A stretch of DNA of 64,000 bases, from contig NC_051093.1 of assembly GCF_901709675.1 (NCBI RefSeq), forward strand, positions 9,434,053 through 9,498,052. The letters are read 5' to 3'. Shown piece by piece: positions 25,901-46,302 of the stretch. Below the pieces are notes generated by a model, which was not told where the DNA came from, did no database searches, and worked only from the letters and a program-made list of their open reading frames with translations. A program made the translations under genes and the position numbers. Within the stretch, counting starts at the first letter, position 1. Every line of letters begins with the position of its first letter. Source of the stretch: Syngnathus acus (Eukaryota; Chordata; Actinopteri; Syngnathiformes; Syngnathidae).

Positions 25901-26000
25901 GCATCCTGGGAAGGTGATCATGACCGAGGTGACCATCAATTCTCTGACGGTGACTTTTGAAGAGGCGATGGAGGCGGAGGGCTTCTTTAAGGACTGGTAG
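22963..26000 (+). CDS. cbx7: Chromobox protein, CBX7-like Polycomb reader
   Basis: CBX proteins of this group read H3K27me3 and join canonical PRC1 through RING1. Six coding exons: 22963-23031, 24619-24662, 24804-24868, 24961-25027, 25182-25467 and 25558-26000. The chromodomain lies at about residues 10-62 ([20 protein letters not shown], then [20 protein letters not shown]) and keeps the aromatic cage residues. A conserved MDLRSAHK box follows, then a basic stretch ([15 protein letters not shown]) and a long acidic middle. The C-terminal Pc box ([19 protein letters not shown], then EGFFKDW) is closest to CBX7 (AEGFFRD) among CBX2/4/6/7/8. At about 290 residues it is longer than human CBX7 because of the acidic insert. 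The teleost a/b paralogue cannot be told apart here. Confidence 0.9.
23656..23711 (+). repeat. Two-copy 29-bp tandem duplication in cbx7 intron 1
   Basis: The 27-bp core beginning tctagaagagtcgctcgtgt occurs at 23656-23682 and again, without change, at 23685-23711. The identity suggests a recent duplication. Confidence 0.75.
23783..23790. promoter_or_regulatory. Full CRE (TGACGTCA) in cbx7 intron 1
   Basis: Perfect CREB/ATF palindrome in a locally CpG-rich part of intron 1 that also has GAGA/GCGC-rich DNA. It could be part of an alternative promoter or intronic enhancer; this is inference. Confidence 0.35.
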
Positions 26001-26214
26001 CTGAAGGCACGTTCATTCGACAACAATAATCAGACTCGCCGCTCATTTTGTAACTCGTTGAAATAGTCATGTATGTAACATGTTTACAAAAATAGATTCC
26101 TGCTGATTATTATGTTTGAATTGAAAAACAAATGGGTGGTGATTTTTATTATTGAGGTTCTTTTATTGGGAATTTCTGAGAGTCAAATAATGAGACAGTA
26201 GTCCCTTCTTCCAT

Positions 26215-26260
26215 GGGTTACCCCTAAACCTAACTAACCCAAACCCTAACCAACCCCAAC
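26215..26260 (+). repeat. Degenerate telomere-like (CCCTAA-type) stretch
   Basis: A short run of cccctaaacc, taactaaccc and aaccctaacc variants. It is too degenerate and short to be a functional telomeric array; probably a minor interstitial repeat within the cbx7 3' UTR. Confidence 0.5.
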
Positions 26261-26382
26261 TTCTTCCATGCAGCTACTTTTTGTTTTGATTCTTCAGGGT
26301 CTTTTTTTTTTTTTAGAAATTCCAGAGTTCCATAATGAGGCAAAGGTCAAACCAACTCACTTCTTCCATGCAGCTACTTTTT
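26259..26382 (+). repeat. Direct repeat, two 24-bp copies 100 bp apart
   Basis: The same 24 bp (acttcttccatgcagctact plus four T) occurs at 26259-26282 and 26359-26382. The flanks before each copy are also similar but diverged (compare 26157-26215 with 26298-26358), so this looks like an old tandem duplication of a unit of roughly 100-150 bp. Confidence 0.55.
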
Positions 26383-26879
26383 ACTAAGAATTGAAGTGCT
26401 TTCCAGCAAGACATCACACTCGGATAGTGTGTGTTCTTATAGATGTCTCATTTCATGATTACAAATATGTTTGCTGAAGACATTGGCGCCTTTGCGAGGT
26501 TATTTCTGTCGCAACAGAAATAAAACAAAGAGATGTAATGACTGATGCTGACATGAAGAGGAATGCACAAAAAAAAAAGTACTGTCGTGTTTGCTGTCTG
26601 TCCGTTCCAAGCACTATAAATGCTACTTGGTTCTATTTTTGTATTACCAGTTGATAGTCCATTCTTTACTCTACACTAACCTTTGTGCTTTTCAAAGGAA
26701 GTATCATTTTACACTGCTGCTGTTAGCTTTGTACAATAATGTACACTAAGCAGATGTTCATTAGATCACACAGTAGAGAGCTTTTGTTATTTATTGCATG
26801 TCATGTGCAGAAACTGAACTAATTTACAGTGTGTCGGAATCATGTCTTAGAAAAATGTTTTTATTTTGACTGTCTTTCC

Positions 26880-26885
26880 AATAAA
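26880..26885 (+). terminator. cbx7 poly(A) signal
   Basis: AATAAA in sense orientation about 880 bp after the cbx7 stop; the best candidate for the 3' end. Confidence 0.5.
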
Positions 26886-26974
26886 CATGAACTGAAATGA
26901 CCTTGATTTGATTTTGCTCCATCAGTAGTGGTAACCACGGTGAAGATAAACAAGTAGGTTCATGAAATGAATGG

Positions 26975-27515
26975 AGCTGGGCGACCCCTCGCAAAATTGA
27001 AGGAAAATAGTTTGTTTCGTTTGTGATGGTTTGCAGGTAGTGCACCTGCGTGACACGCAAAATTTAAGCAACATTGTTTCGTTTGTGCTCCGTTTGTGCC
27101 GTAAAATCTTTCGTTTACTGCGACGTTTTTTTTTAGTTATGAAAGATTTTATGGGCCATCCAGAGTTCACCCAGCACCCCAATCTGCTCCAAATGAACCC
27201 AAAATGGTACCGTTCGTTTGTGCTGCAAAAACCTTTGTTTGAGCTGCTACGGCTTCGTAGATACTACACAAAACCGTAGCAGCACAAACGAAAGTCTTTG
27301 CAGCACAAACGAAACACAAACGAACGGTACTATTTTGGGTCCATTTGGAAGTAAATGGGGGCTTGGGTGAACTCCGGATGACCTATAAAATAATCTGTCA
27401 TAACTAAAACACCGTTGCAGCACAAACGAACATTTTTTACGGCCCACACCAGCACAAACGAAACAAAGTATTTTCGTTGAATTTTGCGTGGGGCGGGGGG
27501 CCAACTTCACGCAGG
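26975..27515. mobile_element. Long foldback (inverted-repeat) element
   Basis: Two arms of about 230 bp each (roughly 27045-27270 and 27271-27515) are imperfect reverse complements along their whole length, meeting near a centre at about 27270. The ends carry cctgcgtga at 27045-27053 and its complement at 27507-27515. The motif tttcgtttgtgctg recurs many times in both arms. The left arm appears extended by a partial copy at about 26985-27035 that matches the right arm better than the nominal left end does. There is no open frame of note. It is probably a non-autonomous DNA transposon or foldback MITE; I do not recognise the family. Confidence 0.7.
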
Positions 27516-27731
27516 TTTAAATACAAGACAGCTAACGAGAGGCAGGTGGGGATGATCGCACTGATCAGGGCAAAGGAGGGGAGGGGCGAGCACACAGACA
27601 CGCCAACCCAAACTATGACAACATTAAAACAAGGAAACGATCTTGACATCAATATTCCAGAAAAGTGACTACATAATATTTACCATGTAGATTTTTACAT
27701 AAACAGGTTTAAGTTGTAGATTTTCATATGT

Positions 27732-27745
27732 CCACTAGAGGGCGC
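27732..27745 (+). promoter_or_regulatory. CTCF-like motif, forward
   Basis: CCACTAGAGGGCGC matches the vertebrate CTCF core consensus CCASYAGRKGGCRS at every position. It lies between cbx7 and the RAS gene. Occupancy is not shown by sequence. Confidence 0.5.
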
Positions 27746-27991
27746 GCTGTTCTTAGAAATACTGTAGTAATGCAACCAAACGGTTGCCACACACTGACCT
27801 CATAATTGGGAGCTCACTGTGTTTTATAAAAGTCAATAATGCTACTTTATCTGCAAGTAGTGACCACCAGAGATTCTGAAACAACTGTCTGTGGATCTCA
27901 GTCAAAAGGATTAAAAGATTAACACTGCACACCCGATTACTGTATTGCACAGTACAAGGTTACTGTTTGGCAAGGTATAGGGTTGGTGTTG

Positions 27992-28053
27992 GGGTTAGTG
28001 TTTCAAACTAGGGTTTAAAGCTAGTATGAAACCCTACTTTGAAACCCTAACCC
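27992..28053. repeat. Inverted repeat of CCCTAA-like arms
   Basis: Arms of about 25 bp at 27992-28016 and 28029-28053 are near-perfect reverse complements with a 12-bp loop. They have telomere-like content (gggttagtgtttcaaactag against its partner). It directly abuts the left end of the hAT-like element. Confidence 0.65.
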
Positions 28054-28055
28054 TC

Positions 28056-28369
28056 CAGGGGTGTCAAACTCATTTTTTTCGTGGGCCGCATTGTAGTCAT
28101 AGCTTCTTTACGACTGTCAACCCGAATCAATGTATGAGCACCTCATATTATATACAGTAAAAGCTACAAAACAAACTGACAAATAACTCGTTTTCAAATC
28201 AGACGAGCAAAAATTGGTCAAATATTTAAAAATATATATATATTAAAAGTGAAGACAATTTGCAATTCTAGTAATGACACGAATTTGATGCACAATTTGT
28301 CTTTGCGGGCCACATCAAATGATGTGGCAGGCCGTATCTGGCCCCCGCGCCTTGAGTCTGACACCTGTG
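28056..28369. mobile_element. hAT-like non-autonomous element (MITE)
   Basis: The left end caggggtgtcaaactcat and the right end, read on the other strand, cacaggtgtcagactcaagg form inverted terminal repeats. Subterminal gggccgcattgtag and gcgggccacatcaaatgatg are typical of widespread vertebrate hAT/Charlie-type short elements. No transposase frame is present. No clear 8-bp target duplication remains, so the copy is probably old. Confidence 0.75.
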
Positions 28370-28616
28370 TGTTATGCTATTTCATTGGCTTAAAAAAAGG
28401 AGGACACTACATGTGATGATAACCAAGGAATGAGGGACATGGAAGGAAATGATTTCAACAAACACAAGAGATGAAATCAGTAGGAAATAGTTTGATGTAT
28501 TTGCGTCCAAAATGTCAGCAGGGCCGGACCGCAGCCTATTTGGCCCAAATGAGTCATCAGTGCAAAGTGTAGCGACACGCCGCATGAAGCACACATACAA
28601 GTCAATCAGAGAAATG

Positions 28617-28622
28617 TTTATT
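28617..28622 (-). terminator. RAS gene poly(A) signal
   Basis: tttatt on the + strand (AATAAA on the minus strand) about 155 bp after the RAS stop codon, followed by a long A-tract on the + strand. Confidence 0.5.
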
Positions 28623-28777
28623 TTCTTAAAAAAAAAAAAAAATTGAATGCTGCTGGTAAAAACCTAGCGAACAATACAGTTTGGTCTGGACATTCACAGC
28701 ATTGAACGGATAAACGCGGGAGAGCTGGTGGTCCACCTGACATATTGGAGGGGCTTGCTTGTGTGTATGAAGAAGTG

Positions 28778-31440
<2,663 letters not shown>

Positions 31441-31449
31441 ACACTTGTA

Positions 31450-32793
31450 AAATAGCTGCTAAGGTTTTATTATAGACAAGGATATTTCACATTATACATC
31501 CTCTGTACATCCATTTTTTTTGCATCTTAAAATATTTAAGATTGAATTGTTTAGTTTCCATCACGTTTCAACACATTTCATTGAGATTGAGGAAAGCAAC
31601 AATGGAACGGCCATAAACTGAGACAAAGAAGAAAAGTGGATTAAAAACACACCGATACAACACTGAAAACCGAAAATGTTCACTGGAATAATCATTCATC
31701 TTTTTCGCAACATTTCAATTGTACAACAAAATAAATCCTTAACATTCCAAAATCACAATTTCAAGATCAGAAATTTGACAACAGACCTGAAAAAACAAAA
31801 GTCAAATAAAAAATAAATAAATAACTGTTGCATGCATGCAGAGTGCAGCTTTGTGCGTGGGTTTTGTGCGCGCGTGTAAACACGCCTCCTGTCTTGGCTC
31901 TGTCTATGTGCTGGTGCTGTGACTCCATTACCCAGCTGCCACTGCGTCCAAATTCCTTTTAGACGGCCGGCCGGCCGGCCGCAGTCACTTTGGAGTTTGC
32001 CAAATGGTGCACACTGCATGGCATGGAAGTCTGCTCACATCATGAGACAATCACCTTGCGTGTTAAAGGAGTTGAGGGATGACGGGGGATTTGCACCGCT
32101 GTGCTCATTACAACATGCTCACTGCACAACATATCAGCAGCACCTGTACCCAACTGACGGAACAACACATTTCAAATGGCTGCCTTCCAGGAATCAGACA
32201 AAGAGCGCTGAATGACAAAGTGGAAGAGAACAAGAAGACTTAACACTCCCTCCCCCACAGACACACACATCGTGTTTGGACTATTTTGTACATTCGATGC
32301 CAAAACAGTTAACAACACTCTGTGCTTGTCTCCACATCAAACAAAGAGTCCCGAGTGTCGGCTGATTACTCATGGTATGAGTGACCCGTGAGACTAGATA
32401 GGCATGACCTAGTTAGGTCAGACACAGGTGAGCTTCATCTAGACTCCACGTGTCAAATATGTATTGATTTCATGGAGGGGGGTGGGGGGGGTTCCACAAT
32501 GAACATTATTCTTATTTCAAACCTCTACATGCGCTCCCTGGAGAAAAAAAAATAGTGCAGCTTAAACATTAGACTCAAAATACAACACAAGGGAGATGTT
32601 GCCGTACTTCCTCGTCGAGAGAGAAATGGACCAATCACAGCGAGCTGTGCGTCAGGGAGGATGAGCTGAGCATATGAATCGTGTACGTGTTTATGTATAT
32701 TGTCAAATCCACACAAGAAAAAAATCATTCTTCCCTTCCTTTTCTGGCTCTTTGTCAAGTTTGGTACACGCTCGTATTAGGTCCATCTCTTTT
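31450..32793 (-). other. Probable slc17a7 3' UTR
   Basis: No coding signal. A minus-strand poly(A) signal (tttatt on the + strand) lies at about 31466-31471, 1.3 kb after the slc17a7 stop, so most of this is likely 3' UTR. It contains a CCGG repeat (about 31967-31981) and a G-run (about 32478-32490) with G-quadruplex potential. Confidence 0.45.
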
Positions 32794-39330
<6,537 letters not shown>

Positions 39331-40308
39331 CCTTCTTGCTGCTCAGCCGGCCCGTGTGCTCCTCTCACGTGAACGCGCACAGAACACGCGCACATGGCCG
39401 CCTGCTCGCTCGCTCGCCCGCCCGCTCGCTCTCGTGGTGAGAAGGGAGGCACAATCATCTGAGTGGACTGTAGTGATTTAGACGTGGCTAAATCATATTA
39501 ACACAGTATAGTATAAATTACAGCATTCATACAGCCATTTTGCAAAAAGAAAAAAAAAAGGGTCTAGAAAAAGTAGAAAAGCGATTCAACCCCACAAGTA
39601 AAAAAAAAAGAAAAAAAAAGTACAGACTAAAATTGCTCTTAAAATGAAAACATTTATTTTACCGTCATTTTTTACAATACCTACCTGGATGCAAGTGCTC
39701 ATACTGACAATAAATAAAGCGAAATGATCACATACTGAGAATAAATAAAGCTAAATGTAGTATAGGTCAATTCAAAATGATTAAATTAATAAAAAAATAT
39801 CATATGTAGTACTTGAAAATTTGCAGGTTTTTTTCTTAATAGAAAAACAACAATTAGTATATAAAGAATTCTTCAATTCAAGATTGTTTAATAAAATCTA
39901 CATCTATACAACAGGAATAATTAAATTTACACTATAAACATAGGAGGTGAAACGTAAGAAATTCATTTGCACTCAAGTTATTACGTCTACAAGTATAAAC
40001 TGCCATGCACATCGCCCCAGACATGATCAAGATCACTCTTACCAAATAAAAATGTTCAATAAAACTTCAACAAGAGGAATAGGAGGTGGCTTTGACCCAA
40101 TGTTGGTCATTTCACAGATGCAGGCCGCCAGACCTGAGAGAGGGAGTGCTGCGCTGTAGTGTGGGTGGTCACAATCATGGCCGGTCATAGCAGCTCCTTT
40201 AATTGTCTTTTAAGGCAGCATGCTAGTCATGCGCGCATGTCTCGCTTCTTCGCTCGCCGAAGACCTACACTTGAAAACTTTCTTCGACCCTGACGGGCCC
40301 TCATATCC
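39331..40308. other. slc17a7 promoter and slc6a16 3' region
   Basis: Read leftward, it joins the slc6a16 3' UTR to the slc17a7 5' UTR. A CpG-rich GCTC repeat (about 39404-39431) lies just upstream of the slc17a7 ATG. A minus-strand poly(A) signal (tttatt) at about 39653-39658 could end slc6a16, leaving only about 300 bp before the slc17a7 start codon. Confidence 0.45.
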
Positions 40309-41016
40309 TCACACTCCCGTGTCCTGCTCCTCCCCGTCCTCCTCCTCATCCTCCTGCTGGGGCAAGAGGTGGTAGTGTTCGCTGCCCACCGGCAGGAACG
40401 TCGTCCTGGGACAGACGGCGTCTTCTTCTGTGGCTGCTTGGTGGGAGTTGAAATCCAGCTGTTCGACGGAGCTGCACTTGATGTATAAGTCACGGTTGAC
40501 CTCCTTGCCATCGCCCTCCACGGGGTCGGCGCCAAGAAGCCTGCGGTTCTGCAGTGTCGAATATACGTATCCGATGGGTACCGGCAGGCTGGCAAAGACG
40601 ATGAGCAACACGATCATAGCCAGAGCCCAGCTCGGGTATTCCAAAGTCATCTCAGAGGCCTGTCCAGAGAAAGACACATATCCTTATTTATGGACCACAT
40701 ACGTAAATGCTGTCAATCAAAAAATAAAATGAACATTGTGCGCTATCAACTCAAATAAATACTTACCGTGCTTTCATTCCAGGCGGTGTATGTGGGCCCT
40801 TTGAAGACCATTCTCAATAAACTGGCAGCCAGAAGACCAATCATGGCCAGTAAACACACATATTTCCAAAGATATTTGTACACCACTGGAGGGCGCCATT
40901 TCAGCATGTCTTCAATATCGTCAAGGAAGCTGCAATGCAGTGCCACCACAATTAGAAGATAATCTATGTATGGACCCTCACAAATAAATAAATAAATAAA
41001 TAAATAAATAAAGAAG

Positions 41017-41047
<31 letters not shown>

Positions 41048-44000
41048 ATTGTAGTTGTAAAATTGAAGAAAATATTCAAATTATTTTTGGGCATTTTCGG
41101 AAGGACTAACATCTGCAATGTTGACAATGCATTCAATCAGTGCATAGTGACAAAAGAAAAGTTCTTCATTACTAACCGATCAGTGCCATAAACCCAAGAG
41201 ACGCTGATGGTTTCAAAGATGACAACAATGACTAAAGGCAGCGTGGCCGAGTAGTCGTCAAACATGGCCACAAAGTAGTTCCCCGATCTCTGAGTGAACA
41301 GAAGTCCTAGCAGGAATCCCAAAGCACAGCTGCACACTGGAAAAACAAAGGCAAACACTGACACCTGGACCAACCAAAACATGCCCTATTGTCATTCCAT
41401 TGGACTGGCGTACCAGTGAGTAAGGTGCGGTGGCGTCCCAGCAGCTGAAAATTGTCCATGAGAGGCGTGAGAATTCCCTGCATGGTCCCAAACATGGTGC
41501 TCATGCCCAAGTTGAGCAGCATGAGGAAGAATAGGGCTGACCAAAAGGGACTGGCTGGGAACAGAGCCATCACCTCAGTGAACGCTATGAAAGCCAAGCC
41601 TGTGCCTTCCACTCCCTGAGCGAGAACATTCGATAAAAGTCAAGTGATGTTCATAAATATTTGATCTGAAATGCAACAGAGGCGATCACCGCATAGTTTC
41701 CACGCTGGAAAATACACTTTTCATATTTAGCCTCAAGACTACTCAGCGGGTTCCTCTATGGAAAGTTTACATTTATGATCATAAATGATAAAGGCTGAAT
41801 GGAAAAGCCGCTGTTTATTTCGTTTCGAACACAGCTTGCTTCCATCTTTCCTGGAAACCTTCACCCAAGACAACATGTCAGGTTTCATCTTGCTACGCTA
41901 CACGATGCATTTGACCCATTTCTGGAAACTGCGATTCCTTGTTAGTTGTCGCAGTCCACCAAGTCACTTATTGAATTTTTTGTTGTTGTTGTAAATTCCC
42001 GCTCACCTTTTTCATCTCCTCCTCCAGATTGCAGTCGGTTACGTTGAGACCCATGGAGGATCCATAGTGGCCGTACCACTCTCTGTAGTCCGATACAGAC
42101 ACGGAGGTCGGCTCGCTCACGTTGAACCTCGGCCAGCCGTGCTGGTCCTCCTGGATCCACATGTTGCTTAGGAGGCCAACGTTTCTGCAAAAAAAAAAAA
42201 AACAGACTTCACATAAGATTTTTTTTTTCCCCCCAACAATGCAATCAAACTTTGATCCATACTCAGCCACGCAGTCCTTGGCGATGTTCTTGGCCCGGAA
42301 ACCCAGGATGACAAAAACAACCAGCGAGGCCAGGACGGACGTCATGAAGTTAATGGCCGACACCATCAGAGCGTCTCTGTGGCAGTTATTTTGGACCGGA
42401 TTGTAGGAGGAATACGCAATGACGGAGCCGTAGCCCAATCCCAGGGCAAAAAACACTTGAGTAGCAGCCTGCCGCCATACTTGCATGTTCCCCCAAATCT
42501 CCAGCTGAGAAAAAAAAACTCCGTCTCATTTCATTTCCAGTGAAGCAAACGGAATATGAAAAAGCGTGCTTACTCTGGGATAAAACATATACGTGATTCC
42601 TTCTATTGCTCCATCCAATGTCACGCCTCTGATGAGGAAAATGAAGAGCACCACATAGGGAAAGACCGAGGAGAAGTACATCACCTGAAATTGGGAACAT
42701 TAAACCATTTTAATCTGATGATGCAGGGCAGGGCAGAGGATTGTTGGCACAAGGGACACAGAAAAGCACATAAGATATATTTGCAACACAAAAGGTCAAC
42801 AAAATAAAATGTGTGCTCTTCACCTTTGCAGATGACTTGATGCCTTTAATCATGGCCAAGGAGACGATGCTCCACGCGGCTAATAAGCAGCCCGTCATGA
42901 CGGAATTAAACTCTCCCGATTCCTCGATGGAATTTGTGATGTTCAGAGCTTTCCGAAACCAGAAATAGGATGTCGCCGAACTCTCTGCGCATTCTCTCAC
43001 TGCGGATGAGAGCAGACGAGGCTTATAGCAAATATCAAATTGCATTTCTGGTCTAAGCAGACACAATCCGGTCTACCTGTGGCATTAGTGGCCTCATCGA
43101 TGGGACAGTTCTCCCACGGTAGAGGATACTGGAAGGAGTTGCCCAAGTAGAAAAGGCTCCATGCAATAATCACATTGTAGTACAGAGCCACATAAAAACA
43201 AACCTGAGGAGAAAATGATGTCATAGATCACATGTAGGTACTTACAGCGGATATACAAATTCCACTCTCAGCTGGAAAAGCTAGGGACGGGGGGAATTCC
43301 CTAAAAAATCTGGGAGGCCAAGCATATTTCGGGGGGGGGCAATGCCCCCGTGGCCCCCCTCTAGCTCTGCCAATGCTACACCCCCATTTCCCAAAGCCAT
43401 GTTTTTGTGCTTTTGTGATATGTTCTTGTTCGCGCTCAGTGCCAGTGGGAGAAACTGTTACGCAACACTTCTCAGGTTACAACCACTCAGCGGCCTCTTG
43501 ACGTTTTACACACAGATTGTCCATGAGAAAGCCTTGAGTGGAGGCTTTTCCAGGAAAAAACCCAAAACAAAAACAGAAGTCCGACTCGTCAATATCACTG
43601 AAGCCAAACATACTTTGCACGACGGAAAGAGGCCCACACTTCCATAAATTCTCACCAAGCAGCTGGAGTAGCCGATGCCGGCCAGTTTGGGGGAAATGTG
43701 CTTCCACACGCCGATGCTTCCTTGCCGGATGCTCTGTCCGGCTGCCAACTCCATGAAGAAGAGGGGAACGCCAACCACAGCCAGAAGAAAAACATACAAC
43801 AGCATGAAGGCCCCTTGCGAGGGAAGAAAAGAAAAGAAGTGGCCATTACTTTTAGAGCTACCAAAGCACATCGCTCTTCAAATAGAGACCATTGGCAGAC
43901 ATTTTAACCCAAGGCAAACAAGCGCCAGGATGAGGCGGCCATTTTGCATTCGCACAATCGCAGACAGCAAAAGAAATGCTCCAAGATATGTTTGACAAAA

Positions 44001-44163
44001 TGAAATACCCACCGCCACCGTTCTGATGGCACAGATAGGGGAACCTCCACACGTTCCCCAAGCCAACACTAAAGCCCACCTGGGCCAACACGTACTGGAT
44101 CTTGGAATCCCAGGCTGGCCTGTCTCCATCGCTGGCTTCGTTGGCGTCGGAACTGAGGGCCAT
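40309..44163 (-). CDS. slc6a16: Orphan sodium-dependent neurotransmitter-type transporter, SLC6A16-like
   Basis: A 12-TM SLC6 transporter of the NTT4/B0AT2 branch. About 11 coding exons, including 44012-44163, 43656-43814, 43078-43203, 42826-43000, 42574-42686, 42266-42506, 42005-42184, 41414-41617, 41178-41338, 40767-40930 and 40309-40660. TM1 carries the sodium-site motif [18 protein letters not shown]. Other motifs are [80 protein letters not shown] and [18 protein letters not shown]. The extracellular loop has several N-glycosylation sequons (NVS, NVT). It is clearly more diverged than vertebrate SLC6A17 or SLC6A15, and lies beside slc17a7 as SLC6A16 does in human. I take the ATG at 44163 ([20 protein letters not shown]). 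The open frame continues upstream to a possible splice acceptor near 44215, so an earlier first exon is possible. Confidence 0.85.
40982..41049 (+). repeat. (AAAT)n microsatellite in slc6a16 intron
   Basis: About 16 AAAT tetranucleotide units with a single interruption (aagaag) near the middle. Confidence 0.95.
43265..43400. repeat. Possible degraded mobile-element fragment in slc6a16 intron
   Basis: An abrupt GC-rich stretch (gggggggggcaatgcccccg then tggcccccctctagctctgc) differs sharply from the AT-rich intron and has a G-run/C-run hairpin. It looks like a repeat-element piece; no terminal repeats could be defined. Confidence 0.35.
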
Positions 44164-44528
44164 TTGAGACTGACTCTCAGTCAGCCATGCGCCATCCTCG
44201 TCTTCATTCAGCGTCTTGGGATAGAGAAGAGAAGTCAACAAGTAGAACGTTTCTTTACTATCACGTGGCTCATCATCAGTAGCTCCGTTTCAATGCGTTT
44301 CTTTACCTAAAGTGTGGAGATGAGTCCAACTATATCAAAAAGTGTCTCTCTCTAGAGTGCAAATTTGTTCGGAACGTATAGCCGTGATATGTGGGGGTTT
44401 ACTGCATTTGTTTAAAAGTCTGTCAGCTCATCTAAGGGGCCTTGTTTTGGTTATCACAGCATCACGTGTGCGTGTGTGGAGCTCTCGTTCTCGCCGCCCA
44501 CCCGTCATCTGGCATGTGAAAAAAAAGC

Positions 44529-44553
44529 AGGGAGGGAGGGAGGGAGGGAGGGG
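44529..44553 (+). repeat. (AGGG)n microsatellite
   Basis: Five to six AGGG units ending in a short G-run; a potential G-quadruplex former. Confidence 0.85.
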
Positions 44554-46288
44554 ATTCGATTCGGAGGCCCATCTCAAATATCGCCTTTGCAGCAGGATAT
44601 TATTTGACTGGCGTATAGGAGCATGAAATGTGACTTTGCCATCCAAAATAAATAAACACCAAATTATATGAGCATGTAAGAACTCGGAGGCTGTACAAGT
44701 TGACTGGAAAGAGTTCAAACACTTCACATCCAGAGGCTATTTGGAGAATTATGAGCCCTCAACTCTTAAAATGGATGCTAGCATGACATTGGTCAAGGCT
44801 GTGGGTGTTGCCGAGGTGTAAAAGGGGAAGGGGTGCACGTGGCCAGGAACTAAACTGTATTTCACTAACCTTCAAATGACTGTATTGAGACATTATGGCA
44901 ATTTGTCATTGTGCTGCTCAGCACTGTCCAAATAAAAAATGATACAAATGTGCTTTTGCACAGCTAACACGTCATTTAAAGGCATTCCGACTGTTGCAGC
45001 CATTGTCACACCTATGTGTGCTTTTACGGACTTGTCTTCGGCCTTCTAATGTCACGGGCACCCAGGAACAAAGAAGAGGGCAAATGACTTATGTCACCAT
45101 GCTCCGCGCTAAGTGCACAACATTGTGGAAGAACATCAAAATACAACGTGAATCCGGAGCTGGATTTTAAAGCACTGAAGAATGTTATTGTGGTTTGCTC
45201 CGTGGAAGAGAAATTGCGCTGAATCATACTGAGGCTTGTTGCCAATGTTACTTTATTTAGAGTGGCACAATATTGGCACCGCTTCGTATGATGCAGTGCA
45301 GTTAGACACCAATAGAGTGGGGGGAAAATAAACAAAAAAAATGAATAAATGCTAAATTGTACCTTCTAGTGGAAGAGCATTTTTTTTTTTTGCTATCACA
45401 GGTAGATGACATAAATACGTAACGATTTTCAGACCACTGGAGAGAATCACTGCTGGAATTCTCACAGAGATTTAAGCAAGGATCGTGTGTTCTCACTTTG
45501 TCGTCAAGTTTAATTATATTTACTTTTTTTTTTTAATTCAAAGAACAATTTGTTGAATACAGTTTAAGTGGCATTTTTAAATGTAATTTATGAACAATAT
45601 ACTTATATTGATCATTACTGCGCATAATGTTATGTGGCTTAATGATGAAAAGGTTAGTGTTTTAAAAGTGGTGCCTAAGTATTTCGAGAGGTAGTACTTG
45701 ATGTAAAAAAATTGAGAACCATTTCGTATGAACACGGTACACGTATAATATTCCAAACATGATTGCACCAGTAGAAGTATTTCCAGAACAGCATGTTCTA
45801 TTCCCACAAATTGTATCTGGTAATGGTATGCAGCTTTGGTCGCTTGGTCAACCACAACAAGAACATCATGAGAGCAAGAGAAGGCAGTAGCATCATATTT
45901 TCAAGTGCGTATGAGAGAGAGTGCGTGTGTGTGGAAATTACCATGATTGACAGCACGCTCCAACGACGCACTCAAGTGACAAAACGATCCTGATCTTGCT
46001 TTTCTTTCAATTCTTATTATTATGACAATTGTACTTCTCCTGAAAACTTGTCCTTCTCGCCCGAAGGACGTTTCAATTCGTTTTTTCTTGATAACTTGAG
46101 TTGCGTCTGGTCACTTTGGAATCGCCACGCGGTCACTCACGCGTTTGGAGCAAACCAAATAAGAGCAGGCGAGAGCCAGGGCAAGTGAGAGCTGACTTTT
46201 ACTACAGCCAATGCGCACGTTGCAAGCTTTGGAGGCTGGCCTACACTAAAATACACACAACTTCATTGTTGCGCAAAAGGGAAAATGA

Positions 46289-46302
46289 ACAGCAGAGGGC
46301 GC
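46289..46302 (+). promoter_or_regulatory. CTCF-like motif, forward
   Basis: ACAGCAGAGGGCGC matches CCASYAGRKGGCRS except at the first base. It lies in the gap before the EPS8-like gene. Confidence 0.35.

Larger units (their letters stand above)
26001..26900 (+). other. cbx7 3' UTR
   Basis: AT-rich sequence after the cbx7 stop codon, with no coding signal, leading to a poly(A) signal (aataaa) at 26880-26885. Inside it are a degenerate C-rich telomere-like stretch (26215-26260) and diverged repeats. Confidence 0.55.

Noticed and set aside
26215-26260. Interstitial telomere array
   Set aside because: Only a few degenerate CCCTAA-like words; too short and irregular to be a telomeric fusion site.
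40309-44163. SLC6A17 (NTT4) or SLC6A15 as identity of the SLC6 gene
   Set aside because: Vertebrate SLC6A17 and SLC6A15 are much more conserved than this protein, and the neighbour slc17a7 matches the SLC6A16 location in mammals.
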